Counted from the first letter of the stretch, positions 45,394-55,032 are shown. The stretch is 64,000 bases of DNA from Gammaproteobacteria bacterium (GCA_016191245.1 JACPOY010000020.1:1-64000); one strand, 5' to 3'. Translations and numbers: made by a program. The notes: a model not told the origin generated them from the letters alone.

Positions 45394-46395
45394 ATGAAAA
45401 ATATACTGGTTACTGGTGGTGCAGGATTTATAGGCTCTAATGCGATTGCCTATTTATTAAATAAATATCCAAATTATACCATTATCAATTTGGATATATT
45501 AAGTTACGCCGCATCCCTTGAAAATATGCAAAGCTTTTCAAACAATCCACGCCATATTTTTATCAAAGGTGATATTACTGATAGCGCTTTAGTAGATAAA
45601 ATTTTTGTGGACTACGATATTTCTGGCGTTATTCATTTTGCAGCTGAATCTCATGTCGATAATTCTATACGTTTCCCAGATATTTTTATCAGAACCAATA
45701 TTGTAGGGACCTTTACCTTACTTGAAGCGGCAAGAAAGTTTTGGCAGGGGAAATCAGAAAATCGTTTTCATCATATTTCAACTGATGAGGTATATGGCAG
45801 CTTAGGAGCGGATGGTTTCTTTACAGAAAAAACCCCCTATGCACCTAATTCACCCTATAGCGCGAGTAAAGCGAGTTCTGATCATTTAGTACGCAGTTAT
45901 TTCAAGACCTATGGATTAAACGTTGTTATAACAAATTGCTCGAATAATTATGGTCCACATCAACACAAAGAAAAATTTATTCCCACCGTTATACGAAAAG
46001 CCTTGGCGAATGAACCCATACCCATTTATGGCAATGGTGAAAATGTCAGAGATTGGCTGTATGTCACAGATCATTGTGCTGCTTTAGATCTTGTTTTTCA
46101 TCATGGTGCTTGCGGTGAGCAATATAATATTGGGGGAAATGATGAGTTATCTAATATTCAATTGGCATTATTCATCTGTCGTTTATTAGACAATATCTCG
46201 CCAAATGTAGGTGGAACATATGAACAACTCATTCAGTTTGTAAAGGATAGACCAGGGCATGATTTTAGATATGCGATATCGTTTGAAAAATTAAAGTCTC
46301 AGCTTGGATGGGAGCCTAAAACTAAGTTTGAACAGGGTTTAACTCAGACCTTATCTTATTATTTGAAATATTTTAAGCAATTTCTTCCTGCTTGA
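45394..46395 (+). CDS. rmlB: dTDP-glucose 4,6-dehydratase
   Basis: A 333-residue SDR. Loop TGGAGFIGSNAIAYLL; HFAAESHVDNSI; HISTDEVYGSLGADG with the catalytic T-D-E; YSASKASSDHLVRSYFKTYG (Y-x(3)-K); and YGNGENVRDWLYVTDHC are all present. This is full-length and diagnostic. Its last 23 nt overlap the convergent hisH-like gene. Confidence 0.96.
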   Translation: MKNILVTGGAGFIGSNAIAYLLNKYPNYTIINLDILSYAASLENMQSFSNNPRHIFIKGDITDSALVDKIFVDYDISGVIHFAAESHVDNSIRFPDIFIRTNIVGTFTLLEAARKFWQGKSENRFHHISTDEVYGSLGADGFFTEKTPYAPNSPYSASKASSDHLVRSYFKTYGLNVVITNCSNNYGPHQHKEKFIPTVIRKALANEPIPIYGNGENVRDWLYVTDHCAALDLVFHHGACGEQYNIGGNDELSNIQLALFICRLLDNISPNVGGTYEQLIQFVKDRPGHDFRYAISFEKLKSQLGWEPKTKFEQGLTQTLSYYLKYFKQFLPA

Positions 46396-47020
46396 TACTG
46401 GATATTTCTTTTAGAAACAAAAGAAAAGAATGACCACTTTTTTCAGGATGGAACTGACATCCTATAATGTTATCTTTCATGACCATTGCATTAATTTTAT
46501 GACCATGATACTGAGTATGAGCTAATAAATGCTTCTGTTGACAGATGGGATGGTATGAATGAACAAAATAGGCAAATTGATTGTCCACATTCTTAAATAG
46601 AGGAAGCTTCGCAGCAAAATGGTTTTGATTTACATTGAGGCGTCCCCAACCAATATGCGGAACTTTTGCTAAAGAGTCATTTGGAATAATTCTTTCTACT
46701 TTACCGGGAATAAGCCCTAATCCCTGCGAGTCACCATTTTCTTCGCTACTGTCAAAAAGCAATTGCATTCCTAAACAAATACCTAACAGAGGTTTACCAC
46801 TTTTTGCATGATTTGATATTGGTTCGAGGAAGTGGCGACGTTGTAGTTCTTGCATTCCTTTTTTGAAAGCGCCGACCCCTGGTAACACTAAAAAGTCAGC
46901 ATGGGCAATTTGTTCAGGCGTTGATGCAATGTCAACCATACAATTATTGTAAGAAAATGCGCGATTAACGCTAAAAATATTTCCTAATCCATAATCAACA
47001 ATTGTGATCTTTCTTTGCAT
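46373..47020 (-). CDS. HisH-like glutamine amidotransferase subunit for sugar amidination
   Basis: A 215-residue class I amidotransferase. The triad is visible: Cys in LLGICLGMQLLF (about 84), His in GCQFHPEKSG (about 188) and its Glu. The N-terminus is TIVDYGLGNIFSVNRAF. It would generate ammonia for the HisF-like partner encoded just before it. In surface-glycan loci such pairs support an amidotransferase that turns an acetamido into an acetamidino group, not histidine synthesis. Confidence 0.88.
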   Translation of the reverse strand: MQRKITIVDYGLGNIFSVNRAFSYNNCMVDIASTPEQIAHADFLVLPGVGAFKKGMQELQRRHFLEPISNHAKSGKPLLGICLGMQLLFDSSEENGDSQGLGLIPGKVERIIPNDSLAKVPHIGWGRLNVNQNHFAAKLPLFKNVDNQFAYFVHSYHPICQQKHLLAHTQYHGHKINAMVMKDNIIGCQFHPEKSGHSFLLFLKEISSIKQEEIA

Positions 47021-47779
47021 CTATGTTCTCACTTCAAAACCTAATTTTGAAACAGTACGATGAATATCAGAAAGGGTAAACAGGTTATAGTGTAAAACAC
47101 TGGCAACGGCTATAGCATTTACGTCGGTTTCTTTTACCAGTTCAATTACATGATCCAACGTCCCCATACCACCTGAAGCGATAACAGGAATTTTAGCAAT
47201 TTTCATCACTTCGCTTACTAGTGGAATATCAAATCCTTTTTTGGTACCTTCATTATCTATAGAAGTTAACAGAATTTCACCCGCACCGAGATCTTGTATT
47301 TTTTTGACCCAATCAATAACATCAATGCCAGTTTTTTCACGCCCATTATCAACATAACATTCCCACTTTCTTTCATCTGTCTGTTTTGCTTCTATCGATA
47401 TTACTACACATTGGGTGCCAAAATCGTCTGCAATATTTGTGATAAGATGTGGGTTTCTAATCGCAGCAGTGTTGATGGCAACTTTATCAGCGCCGGATCT
47501 TAGCGCAGAATATGCATCATCAAGCGTTCTTATCCCCCCTCCAACAGTAAGTGGGATAAAAATTTCGTTCGCTGTTTCTTTTACAATAGCTAAAATGTTA
47601 TTGCGTTCATACAAGCTTGCCACAGAATCGATATAGATCATTTCATCTGCGCCATCTTGATAATACTTTTGTGCAAAATGAGATGGTTCGCCAATGATAC
47701 GAAGTCCCTCTAGATGGACCCCTTTAATGAGATTGGGGCCCTTGATATCTAATCTTGGAATAATTCGGATTTTACGCAT
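47021..47779 (-). CDS. HisF-like cyclase subunit for sugar amidination
   Basis: About 252 residues from the ATG at 47779 (a TTG just before is possible). It is a TIM barrel of the HisF type: IPRLDIKGPNLIKGVHLEG, LTVGGGIRTLDDAYSALRSGADKVAINTAA, EILLTSIDNEGTKKGFD and PVIASGGMGTLDHV. It takes ammonia from HisH and delivers it to the amidotransferase encoded upstream, with which it overlaps by a few nucleotides. Confidence 0.88.
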   Translation of the reverse strand: MRKIRIIPRLDIKGPNLIKGVHLEGLRIIGEPSHFAQKYYQDGADEMIYIDSVASLYERNNILAIVKETANEIFIPLTVGGGIRTLDDAYSALRSGADKVAINTAAIRNPHLITNIADDFGTQCVVISIEAKQTDERKWECYVDNGREKTGIDVIDWVKKIQDLGAGEILLTSIDNEGTKKGFDIPLVSEVMKIAKIPVIASGGMGTLDHVIELVKETDVNAIAVASVLHYNLFTLSDIHRTVSKLGFEVRT

Positions 47780-48989
47780 CAATTAACTGCTCAGCTTCAT
47801 TCCAAATGGGATGTTTCAACGTCCAATTACCCTCATTATTTGTCCAAATATGAGATGGACGATAGCTATTGGCAATATGCCAAAATTGCTCTTCACTAAT
47901 AGACAAATAATCTAAGAATTCGTTGAAGTATTTTTTAGGAAATTCACCATCAAATTTTTTAACAAGTGCAATACCTTCTTCACGTGTTATATGCCCGTCT
48001 CTTATTTCATGAGCGGCATCGGAAGTGGCGCGACCAATTCCAAATTTAAGATAAGCTAAATAATAATGAAAGCCATCTAAGCGATCATCAAGGCTGGCAT
48101 ACTTTGAGTAAGTTCCTTCCGAGCGGCCATCTGGATTAGCACAAAATCCAGTATTTTTTGCACTATAATAATAATTTTCTTGCGGCAACCATTTATGATA
48201 ATACCCGAGCCAATGAAATTGAATGTCTCTTTCTTTTAGGACTTCAATATTTGGTGGGGCATAAAAGGTAAGATCGCTTTCATCAAAATCTTTTACAGAT
48301 ATAAGATCTTTATCAAGACCATAGCGTACAAGATCATGTACTGTCACCCCTTTGAAATACTGTTCAGACCAGTAGTCCCAAGGCATACCAGGCCATTCTT
48401 TTGTCTTGGAAGCGCCGCTATATTCAGCTTCTCCATTTTCACCAAAAAAGACTAATTTAATATCCATCCCTAATGCAATATGGAAAGCGTAAGAGGTTTG
48501 TCCATAAGTAAACGGTTGCCAAGCATCTCCTACCGCCTCAAAAGCGGTTCTTGCTAATTTTCGATGCAGAATTTTATTGGGGTGGCAGAGTAAATTTGAA
48601 AATCCAGAATTGATAAAGGCATCATAGTTTTGTCTGCCAATGTCTGTATAAATAAAGGGGGCCCAGGTAATTGTTAAAGGGTGCATCCCATATTCAGTTT
48701 TCAACAAATGAGCAACATATGAAGCGTCTTTACCACCACTACAAGGCACAATAATATCGTAGCGACCATCAGATCTTCTATATTTGTCACATAAAGCTTC
48801 TAGTTTACTTTTGCGCAATGCCCAGTCAATTGATGAGTTTTTTTCTTCGGCGTAACGGCAGGCACTGCAAACACCATCCTCATCAAATATAATTCTAGGT
48901 CTTTGGTTTGAGACAACACATTTTTTGCAAAATCTTATGATTGTTTGCTGATGTTTGATTTGCTGATCAATTGATTTTCCATTACTCAT
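47772..48989 (-). CDS. N-acetyl sugar amidotransferase (PseA/WbpG-like)
   Basis: A 405-residue protein. A zinc-type start FCKKCVVSNQRPRIIFDEDGVCSACRY is followed by the PP-loop IIVPCSGGKDASYVAHLLKT (about 89-108), the ATP pyrophosphatase site. EWPGMPWDYWSEQYFKGV and IGRATSDAAHEIRDGHITREEGI are typical of N-acetyl sugar amidotransferases. It would convert an N-acetyl into an acetamidino group. Its target may be legionaminic acid, as in Legionella LPS, or a diacetamido-uronic acid, as in Pseudomonas O5. Confidence 0.93.
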   Translation of the reverse strand: MSNGKSIDQQIKHQQTIIRFCKKCVVSNQRPRIIFDEDGVCSACRYAEEKNSSIDWALRKSKLEALCDKYRRSDGRYDIIVPCSGGKDASYVAHLLKTEYGMHPLTITWAPFIYTDIGRQNYDAFINSGFSNLLCHPNKILHRKLARTAFEAVGDAWQPFTYGQTSYAFHIALGMDIKLVFFGENGEAEYSGASKTKEWPGMPWDYWSEQYFKGVTVHDLVRYGLDKDLISVKDFDESDLTFYAPPNIEVLKERDIQFHWLGYYHKWLPQENYYYSAKNTGFCANPDGRSEGTYSKYASLDDRLDGFHYYLAYLKFGIGRATSDAAHEIRDGHITREEGIALVKKFDGEFPKKYFNEFLDYLSISEEQFWHIANSYRPSHIWTNNEGNWTLKHPIWNEAEQLIDA

Positions 48990-48993
48990 ATTG

Positions 48994-49188
48994 TCATTCC
49001 TTAGAGTGCAGATAAGGTTCTATAGCATAGTTACTGAAAAAAACAATTGTAAATAAACCAATTATTAATGAAACTAATTGAGAAAGCAGTTTGGAAGAAA
49101 TGATGAGAAGAAAGTCAGTTGCAGGTTGAACAATCAAAATTAGCAAAGAAATACATGCCAACCAATTTGGCTTAACCATGTTGTGCAT
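48994..49188 (-). CDS. Small two-helix membrane protein
   Basis: A 64-residue ORF with two hydrophobic stretches (about 9-30 and 34-52) and a polar tail ending LHSKE. It stops 4 nt upstream of the amidotransferase gene in the same direction, so it may be co-transcribed. I do not recognise it. The remaining 226-nt gap up to 49414 shows no clear promoter. Confidence 0.45.
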   Translation of the reverse strand: MHNMVKPNWLACISLLILIVQPATDFLLIISSKLLSQLVSLIIGLFTIVFFSNYAIEPYLHSKE

Positions 49189-49414
49189 AAGCTTTACCGC
49201 TTAATTAAAGTTGAACATGAGAAAGACTTTAGGTAAGCTACAAAATTTATTTACGCCTGCTTTCTGATATCCTTCTAAATAAATCTCAAACGACTATTTA
49301 TTCAGAAACCTAGCAGAAATTTAGTTAGAAAACAGGCGGTACTGTTACATATTGGATTGCATCAGTCAATACTTAACAGGGATAAAAGCCAATAGCTTTA
49401 TGTAAGGGGGCGTC

Positions 49415-50185
49415 TTGATCGAGATTGATGAAAAATCTGCAATACTGAAGCTAAAAAATGCGAATGGGGAAGAAGAAATTATACCTTTTTCATCTCCTAA
49501 AGCCTTTGCTTTAATATCTAAATATTGGCTTAGAATTGGGTGGGACACAAAGCACGTTTATACCTTTTCTTGGTTAGGAAGGCCTATCATCCAACTTCCA
49601 GAAGATGTTTTAAGGATCCAAGAAGTCATTTATCGAGTTAAACCCGATATTATTATTGAAACGGGAGTAGCACACGGGGGATCTATCGTTTTCTATGCAA
49701 GTATTTTGAAAGCCATGGGGTTGCAAGGTAAAGTGATAGGGGTTGATATTGAGATCAGACCGCATAACCGTCAAGCATTAGAAGCTCATGAATTAAAGCC
49801 TTACTTTGAATTAATTGAAGGAAGTTCAATTGATGTTAAAGTGGTGGAAAAGGTAGCTTCTTTTATTAAACCCAACAGTAAAGTATTAGTTCTTTTAGAT
49901 TCAAATCATACGAAAGAACATGTTTTGAATGAACTTTATTTATATTCTGAATTTGTTACGAAGGATTCATATATTGTTGCGACAGATGGCATCATGAAAG
50001 ACTTAAGTGATGCGCCTCGTTCGAATCCTGATTGGAAAGAAAATAACCCCTTCACTGCAGTTCAAGAATTTTTGCAAAAGAAATCGGAATTTGTTTTAGA
50101 ACAACCTGCCTGGTTGTTCAATGAAAGTCTTGGCTTGAACGAAAATATCACTTATTGGCCAGGGGCTTATTTAAAAAGGATTTAA
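49415..50185 (+). CDS. CmcI-family methyltransferase-like protein
   Basis: A 256-residue protein. It starts with TTG at 49415 after an AAGGGGG ribosome site. FSWLGRPIIQLPEDVLRIQEVIYRVKPD and IIIETGVAHGGSIVFYASIL are the CmcI/rhamnosyl O-methyltransferase signature, with SAM-binding E-T-G-x-x-x-G-G-S. IGVDIEIRPHNR and VLVLLDSNHTKEHVLNEL (metal Asp) complete the fold. It should methylate a sugar hydroxyl. The product is encoded before a glycosyltransferase in the same direction. Confidence 0.85.
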   Translation: MIEIDEKSAILKLKNANGEEEIIPFSSPKAFALISKYWLRIGWDTKHVYTFSWLGRPIIQLPEDVLRIQEVIYRVKPDIIIETGVAHGGSIVFYASILKAMGLQGKVIGVDIEIRPHNRQALEAHELKPYFELIEGSSIDVKVVEKVASFIKPNSKVLVLLDSNHTKEHVLNELYLYSEFVTKDSYIVATDGIMKDLSDAPRSNPDWKENNPFTAVQEFLQKKSEFVLEQPAWLFNESLGLNENITYWPGAYLKRI

Positions 50186-50193
50186 TAGAAATA

Positions 50194-51246
50194 ATGATTG
50201 AAAAATCAATGCAAAATACTTCTTTGACTGAAGGTGCGACGATTATAATTCCAACTTATAATCGTCCAAAAGAATTGCAGCGATTGCTTCATTTTCTAAA
50301 AATTCTTAATAATCCCTATCCACTTGTCATTTTAGATGGAAGTTCAGATAAAAATCAGGCACTTAATAAAACTATCATAAGCAAATTTGATAATATTGTT
50401 TATCGTTCATTTCCTGAAAGTTTACATTTAGGAAAACGTTTATCGATTGGACTCAATGAAAGCGTTTTTACGAAATATTCAATATTTTGTCCTGATGATG
50501 ATTTTGTTATTCCCGATAGCATCGCCAAAGGGGTTGAATATCTTGATAGAAATCCTGAATATAGTGCTGTTAACGGTCATGTAAAATGTTTGGCTTACCC
50601 CAAGAAATATGGTCAATTAGGTTTGTTTGCTTTTTCTGATCATCTAAAAAACCCGTTAATACTAGATCAAGCAGCATTTTTAGGGCGATTTCTTTGTATG
50701 ATGGCAGTAGCCGATACAGGTTGCCCTCCACTTTTTTATGCTGTTAGACGAACCGAGCAAACAAGAAGAATTTTCAATTTAGTACCTTTGAACTTTAGAT
50801 ATTCAAGTCAGGAAATGCTAAGTAATGCCTTGACTCTCGTTTGGGGAAAATCAATAACTTTGCCTTATTTGCTCATGATAAGAAATTATTCAAGTGAAAC
50901 GACCAGAGATGAAATCAGGGAAGATCCCGTATATGGCTATACGCCTGAAGATGCTGAATATATCAGAGATATTCTTTCAAAAGAAATAAAAAGAAGTAAT
51001 GAAGTGTTATCGGATGAACTTATTACTTATACATTAGATCACATTATCCGCCTCCCTCTTGAGAAAACATCTGAACGAAATAAAGCTGTTGATACACGAA
51101 CCATTTTGGCTAAAAAATGGGCATTCAAAAAAAATTGGTTATTTTATGTAATCAATTATCTTTTTCCGTCATATAACGAAAAGTTAGATGTAACGATGAA
51201 TAAAAAAGTAGTTGTTGCTCTGAAAAAAGCATTCCAGGCAAGCTAA
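50194..51246 (+). CDS. Glycosyltransferase (TIGR00180-type, GT2-like)
   Basis: About 350 residues from the ATG at 50194; a longer frame from 50155 lies inside the previous gene and is rejected. IIIPTYNRPKELQRLLHFL opens a GT-A fold; FCPDDDFVIPDSI has the metal-binding acids. The TIGR00180 family fits the later part (MMAVADTGCPPLFYAVRR). It likely adds one sugar of the repeat. Its end overlaps the convergent SDR gene by 4 nt. Confidence 0.82.
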   Translation: MIEKSMQNTSLTEGATIIIPTYNRPKELQRLLHFLKILNNPYPLVILDGSSDKNQALNKTIISKFDNIVYRSFPESLHLGKRLSIGLNESVFTKYSIFCPDDDFVIPDSIAKGVEYLDRNPEYSAVNGHVKCLAYPKKYGQLGLFAFSDHLKNPLILDQAAFLGRFLCMMAVADTGCPPLFYAVRRTEQTRRIFNLVPLNFRYSSQEMLSNALTLVWGKSITLPYLLMIRNYSSETTRDEIREDPVYGYTPEDAEYIRDILSKEIKRSNEVLSDELITYTLDHIIRLPLEKTSERNKAVDTRTILAKKWAFKKNWLFYVINYLFPSYNEKLDVTMNKKVVVALKKAFQAS

Positions 51247-52055
51247 TAAAGTGAAACCGAACTCATATTCTCTACATACTGTTGGTAAACAGTGGCGATA
51301 GCCTCAAGTGGATGAGGGCAGTCAATATGTGTTTGGGCAATAATTTTATCATTAGGAATAGTTGGAAAAGTAATGGTTTTTTCACCAAAATTAATATGTG
51401 AAATAGGAACGAGCTCAGAAATTTTCTGACAAATTTCACCATTGGTTAATTTTATATTTGAGGAAACATTATAAATACCATTCGCATCAACTTCGATGAG
51501 TTTTACAATACTGTCTAGTAAATATGGTAAAGGAATATAATCTCGGGTATTAGTTGCTTTTTCTTGGATTTGTATAGACTGAGTTTCGATGGCTTGCTTA
51601 AAAATTTGCCAAAAGAAAGCTGTAGAATGAAATTCTAAACCAACGACATTACTTGGTCTTAGAATGATGCTGCGATTGTCTAAGGCTGCGCATACAGATT
51701 CAGCTAATATTTTAGATTGATTGTAAAGATCATTCGTTTTTATTGTAAAATCTTCATTAGTTTCTAATCCGGATTCTTGTTCCATATATATTCTAGCTGA
51801 AGACAAATAAATAAATTTCTGATGATTTGTTTGTAACCAAGACATCAGATTTGTAATATGCGCATTTATTAAATCACATACTCTGGTAACAAAGTCATAT
51901 TTTATTCCAGCGCAGTAAATGATAGTGCCGTATTCTTTGCTAGATTGAGGGACATGCTCGCGGCCAATTTTCTCAACATCATATCCGTTGATGCTCATTT
52001 TTTTTGCTACATGAGATCCAATAAAGCCATTTGCACCGATAATTGTTGCTTTCAT
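51243..52055 (-). CDS. NAD-dependent epimerase/reductase (SDR)
   Basis: A 270-residue extended SDR. It has the loop IIGANGFIGSHVAKKM, YLSSARIYMEQESG, and the catalytic Y-x(3)-K in YNQSKILAE. Its closest relatives by eye are NDP-4-keto-6-deoxyhexose reductases acting late in deoxysugar pathways. Located after rfbF/rfbG and the C-methyltransferase, it probably reduces C4 of the CDP-sugar. The substrate is inferred from context. Confidence 0.75.
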   Translation of the reverse strand: MKATIIGANGFIGSHVAKKMSINGYDVEKIGREHVPQSSKEYGTIIYCAGIKYDFVTRVCDLINAHITNLMSWLQTNHQKFIYLSSARIYMEQESGLETNEDFTIKTNDLYNQSKILAESVCAALDNRSIILRPSNVVGLEFHSTAFFWQIFKQAIETQSIQIQEKATNTRDYIPLPYLLDSIVKLIEVDANGIYNVSSNIKLTNGEICQKISELVPISHINFGEKTITFPTIPNDKIIAQTHIDCPHPLEAIATVYQQYVENMSSVSLY

Positions 52056-52537
52056 CTTGGCTTGATTAACCTTAAGGGATTACCTGCATAAACTGAATAG
52101 GGCTCTAGTTTATCTTTTACTAATGAGCCAGCGCCGATAACACACCCTGTTGGAATAAATGCACCATCCAAGATAACGGTGTTTGCGCCTATCCAAACAT
52201 CATCTTCAATTGTAATGCCGCCTTTTGAAGGTTGAAATCCTTGAAGTTTGATGGGGCGCGATTTATCACTGATGGCATGGTTAACAGGAGAAAGCGTACA
52301 ATTAGCGGCGATTAAGACATTGTTTCCAATTTTTATGCCATTACCTGAATATAAGACACAGCCAGAATTAATATAACAATTGTCTCCAATCCAAATATTT
52401 TCGGTTCCACCGACAAATTTAATTTTAACGAAACTATCAATAAATGATTGTTGACCAATATATAGAGCAGAACCACGCATGGAAGTTTCGATATCAGCGA
52501 GTTTAGATATTGAAGCTGTTTCGTGAATATTATTCAT
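52052..52537 (-). CDS. Hexapeptide-repeat acetyltransferase
   Basis: About 161 residues from the ATG at 52537. It is a left-handed beta-helix protein: hexapeptide repeats (IWIGDNCYINSGCVLYSG; ITIEDDVWIGANTVILDGA; GAGSLVKDKLEPYSVYAGNPLRLI). The ending fits the maltose/galactoside acetyltransferase-like group. It may O-acetylate or N-acetylate a sugar, possibly the 3-amino sugar made by FdtB, for which no other acetyltransferase is seen. The overlap with the epimerase-like gene suggests coupling. Confidence 0.78.
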   Translation of the reverse strand: MNNIHETASISKLADIETSMRGSALYIGQQSFIDSFVKIKFVGGTENIWIGDNCYINSGCVLYSGNGIKIGNNVLIAANCTLSPVNHAISDKSRPIKLQGFQPSKGGITIEDDVWIGANTVILDGAFIPTGCVIGAGSLVKDKLEPYSVYAGNPLRLIKPR

Positions 52538-52994
52538 CAAAATAGTTACTTATGCTAATTTCACGGGCTGATTCTGGGTGATAAAATTCATCCATCATAT
52601 AAAATATTTCTGTATTGTCTTCAAGCGTCTTAAATCCATGGGCAAATCCCTTGGGGATGTAAAACATTTTACCGTTTTCAGGCGACAATACTGTCCCAAA
52701 GCTTTGCATATAGGTAGGAGAATGAGGTCGAATATCTAGCATGACATCATGAATTGCCCCTCGTGTGCATCTGACAATTTTGGTTTCGCCATAAGGAGCT
52801 TCTTGATAATGCATTCCTCGAATTTGCCCTTTTTTGTGGTTAAATGAAGTGCTCATTTGAGCAAAATGCATATTGAGTCCATGGGCTTCAAACTCATGCA
52901 TGCAAAATGTTCTAGCAAAGTAACCACGCTCATCAATATGAGGTTCCATTTCAATCAGGTAAGCCCCTTTTAAGGGAAGTGGGGTAAATTTCAT
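52530..52994 (-). CDS. RmlC-like sugar epimerase
   Basis: About 154 residues from the ATG at 52994, with AAGG at the right distance; the longer frame from 53036 is rejected. It is an RmlC-type cupin: LIEMEPHIDERGYFARTF, QMSTSFNHKKGQIRGMHYQE, KIVRCTRGAIHDVMLDIRP, MFYIPKGFAHGFKTLED and MMDEFYHPES. The R-G-M-H-x-Q and F-A-H-G-F motifs contain the catalytic His/substrate contacts. In this CDP-sugar block it probably epimerises C3 and/or C5 or only C5. Confidence 0.85.
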   Translation of the reverse strand: MKFTPLPLKGAYLIEMEPHIDERGYFARTFCMHEFEAHGLNMHFAQMSTSFNHKKGQIRGMHYQEAPYGETKIVRCTRGAIHDVMLDIRPHSPTYMQSFGTVLSPENGKMFYIPKGFAHGFKTLEDNTEIFYMMDEFYHPESAREISISNYFDE

Positions 52995-53806
52995 GCAACC
53001 TTCATTATCAAACCTTGTCCGGTGGGTAAAGAGCAAATTTTGACATTATTTTCTTTTGCCCATTGATCCATACCTTGTTGCTGAGTTTCATGACCAATGA
53101 AGGCATAATCGTCGAGTAGTACAATGCCGCCTTTGACTAATTTTGGCCAAAAATGTTTAATCGCTTCAACCTCTGGTAAAACGCAATTCATATCGATATG
53201 CAAATAAGCAACTTTATCAACATGAACGTTGTTTAGTGTTTCAGGAACAGAGCCTTTGATAATCTGAACATTCTTCCATTCCGAAAAGTTTTGGCGAACA
53301 GCTTCGAAATCTTTGCAGAAAACATCTTGAGCTGCGCGTTCATTTAGTTTGGTAATGTCACCGAATTTCTTTTTTTCTTCTTCGCTTAAATAATTATTAT
53401 CAAATCCTTCAAACGTATCAAATAAGTAAAAGCTTTTCTCTAAACTGTTCCACTGTAATGATTGCATTATACCGGAACTTAAAAATCCTCTAGCAACGCC
53501 GCATTCTACAAAATCGCCATCCAATTTACTCGCAGTATGAGCAATACTAAGCGCAATATGAAAACGCCATCTTGTTTGTAAATCTACCCCACCGGTGGCC
53601 TGAATGCCTCTGTTATACCCCTGTTTAAAAAAATCATCTGAAAGAAAAGAGAGATTTTTTTGAGTAATAAGGCCATCTTCATTGTAGAATTTATCTATAT
53701 TATCAAAACTGTTGTAGCCAAATAATTTTATAAATTTAATAAATCCATTTTGGTTAATGATTGATTTGATGAGATATTTATTAAATCTAATTAATTTTCC
53801 AAACAT
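52991..53806 (-). CDS. TylF/MycF-family methyltransferase
   Basis: A 271-residue protein. GDFVECGVARGFLSSGIMQSL (SAM motif E-C-G-V-x-x-G), FYLFDTFEGFD (acidic strand end) and VAYLHIDMNCVLPEVEAIKHFWPKL with GGIVLLDDYAFIGH (metal-binding acids) define the TylF/MycF O-methyltransferase family. It probably O-methylates the CDP-sugar or a sugar of the chain. It ends overlapping the epimerase start (ATGA). Confidence 0.9.
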   Translation of the reverse strand: MFGKLIRFNKYLIKSIINQNGFIKFIKLFGYNSFDNIDKFYNEDGLITQKNLSFLSDDFFKQGYNRGIQATGGVDLQTRWRFHIALSIAHTASKLDGDFVECGVARGFLSSGIMQSLQWNSLEKSFYLFDTFEGFDNNYLSEEEKKKFGDITKLNERAAQDVFCKDFEAVRQNFSEWKNVQIIKGSVPETLNNVHVDKVAYLHIDMNCVLPEVEAIKHFWPKLVKGGIVLLDDYAFIGHETQQQGMDQWAKENNVKICSLPTGQGLIMKVA

Positions 53807-53823
53807 TTTCTATCCCTTTATAG

Positions 53824-55032
53824 TTAGCTTATCACTTTCACTTCAGGTAATGGGAGAATAAATTTACCGCCATGTTTGATGAAAGCGTGTTGTTGGGCAA
53901 TAACTTCTTCTGAAAAATTCCAAACAAGTAGCAAAGCGTAATCTACATTCTGATGTAGAAGTTCTTCTGGTGCATGAATTTTTAAATGTGTACCAGGGGT
54001 AAAATGCCCTTGTTTTGTGGTACTTCTATCAACAACAAAGTCGAGAGTTTCTTTGCCAATCGAAAAGAAATTTAAAAGGGTTGTGCCCTTTGCAGAAGCC
54101 CCATAGGCAGCAATTTTCTTTCCTTCATGTTTTAATTTTTTTAACACGGATGTTAGCTCATTTTTTAAATGATTGAGTTTTTCCATGTAAGCAATATAAG
54201 TTTGATGTTGATAAATCCCGCTTTCATTTTCTTTTTGAATCATTTGCGCAACAATCGGTTGGATCTCATGCGCATTTGCATGGCCAACAAACAGACGCAA
54301 TGAACCGCCATGTAGTGCAATTTTTTCAATATTGAATAAAGAAAGTCCATGCCCTTCAAAAGCCATCTTTAAAGGTTTGACTGCAAAATAATAAACATGT
54401 TCATGATAGATAGTATCAAATTCTAATTTTTCGACTAAATCGGCAAAATAGGGGGCTTCAATAACACAAAAACCATTCGGTTTTAGGAGTAATTTAATGC
54501 CCTGAATAAAGCCATTGATATCTGGAACATGCGCCATGACATTATTGGCATGGATAACATCAGCAAATTGTTGATCGTTAGCCAAATGCTCTGCTAATTC
54601 TGTGCTAAAAAAATCACACAAAGTATCAATGCCCTGTTCATTGGCAACTTTGGCAATGTTTTGTGCAGGATCAATCCCTAAAACACGAATGCCATTGTTA
54701 ATATAATTTTTCAGCAAATAACCATCATTGCTGGCTATTTCAATCACAAGTGCATCTTTGGCAAGTGTTGGCGAAATTTTATCGACCAAATTTTTGGCAG
54801 ATTGCAACATCGTGTCAGAATTTGATGAGAAATAAACGTAGTCTGAGAATAGATCCGCAGGGGGCACAATGTCTTTCAATTGTGCTAAACCACAATTGTC
54901 ACATAACATCACTTCCAAATTAAAACGTAGCTCATGTGATGGGTGTTCAGTTAATAGCGCATTTGCTAATGGCATTTTGCCAAGAGGGATAATCGAGTGT
55001 AGTTCTACATGACCGCAGGATTGACAGTGCAT
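53824..55032 (-). CDS. NDP-sugar C-methyltransferase (TylC3/CloU-like)
   Basis: A 402-residue three-part protein. The N-terminal zinc domain has [20 protein letters not shown] and [10 protein letters not shown] (four cysteines). The SAM domain has [15 protein letters not shown] (motif I), followed by GIDPAQNI and [14 protein letters not shown]. The C-terminal domain has [16 protein letters not shown]. This is the Methyltransf_13/11/14 layout of sugar C-methyltransferases, which methylate C3 of a 4-keto-6-deoxyhexose. With rfbF and rfbG directly before it, a CDP-3-C-methyl-6-deoxyhexose is expected. Confidence 0.9.
   Translation of the reverse strand: MHCQSCGHVELHSIIPLGKMPLANALLTEHPSHELRFNLEVMLCDNCGLAQLKDIVPPADLFSDYVYFSSNSDTMLQSAKNLVDKISPTLAKDALVIEIASNDGYLLKNYINNGIRVLGIDPAQNIAKVANEQGIDTLCDFFSTELAEHLANDQQFADVIHANNVMAHVPDINGFIQGIKLLLKPNGFCVIEAPYFADLVEKLEFDTIYHEHVYYFAVKPLKMAFEGHGLSLFNIEKIALHGGSLRLFVGHANAHEIQPIVAQMIQKENESGIYQHQTYIAYMEKLNHLKNELTSVLKKLKHEGKKIAAYGASAKGTTLLNFFSIGKETLDFVVDRSTTKQGHFTPGTHLKIHAPEELLHQNVDYALLLVWNFSEEVIAQQHAFIKHGGKFILPLPEVKVIS

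Noticed and set aside
46373..47782. hisH/hisF as histidine biosynthesis genes
   Set aside because: They directly follow a sugar amidotransferase in a polysaccharide locus, and no other his gene is near.
49254..49338. Imperfect 12-bp inverted repeat (CGCCTGCTTTCT / AGAAAACAGGCG) as a mobile element end
   Set aside because: One mismatch, no transposase and no target duplication seen; it could be chance.
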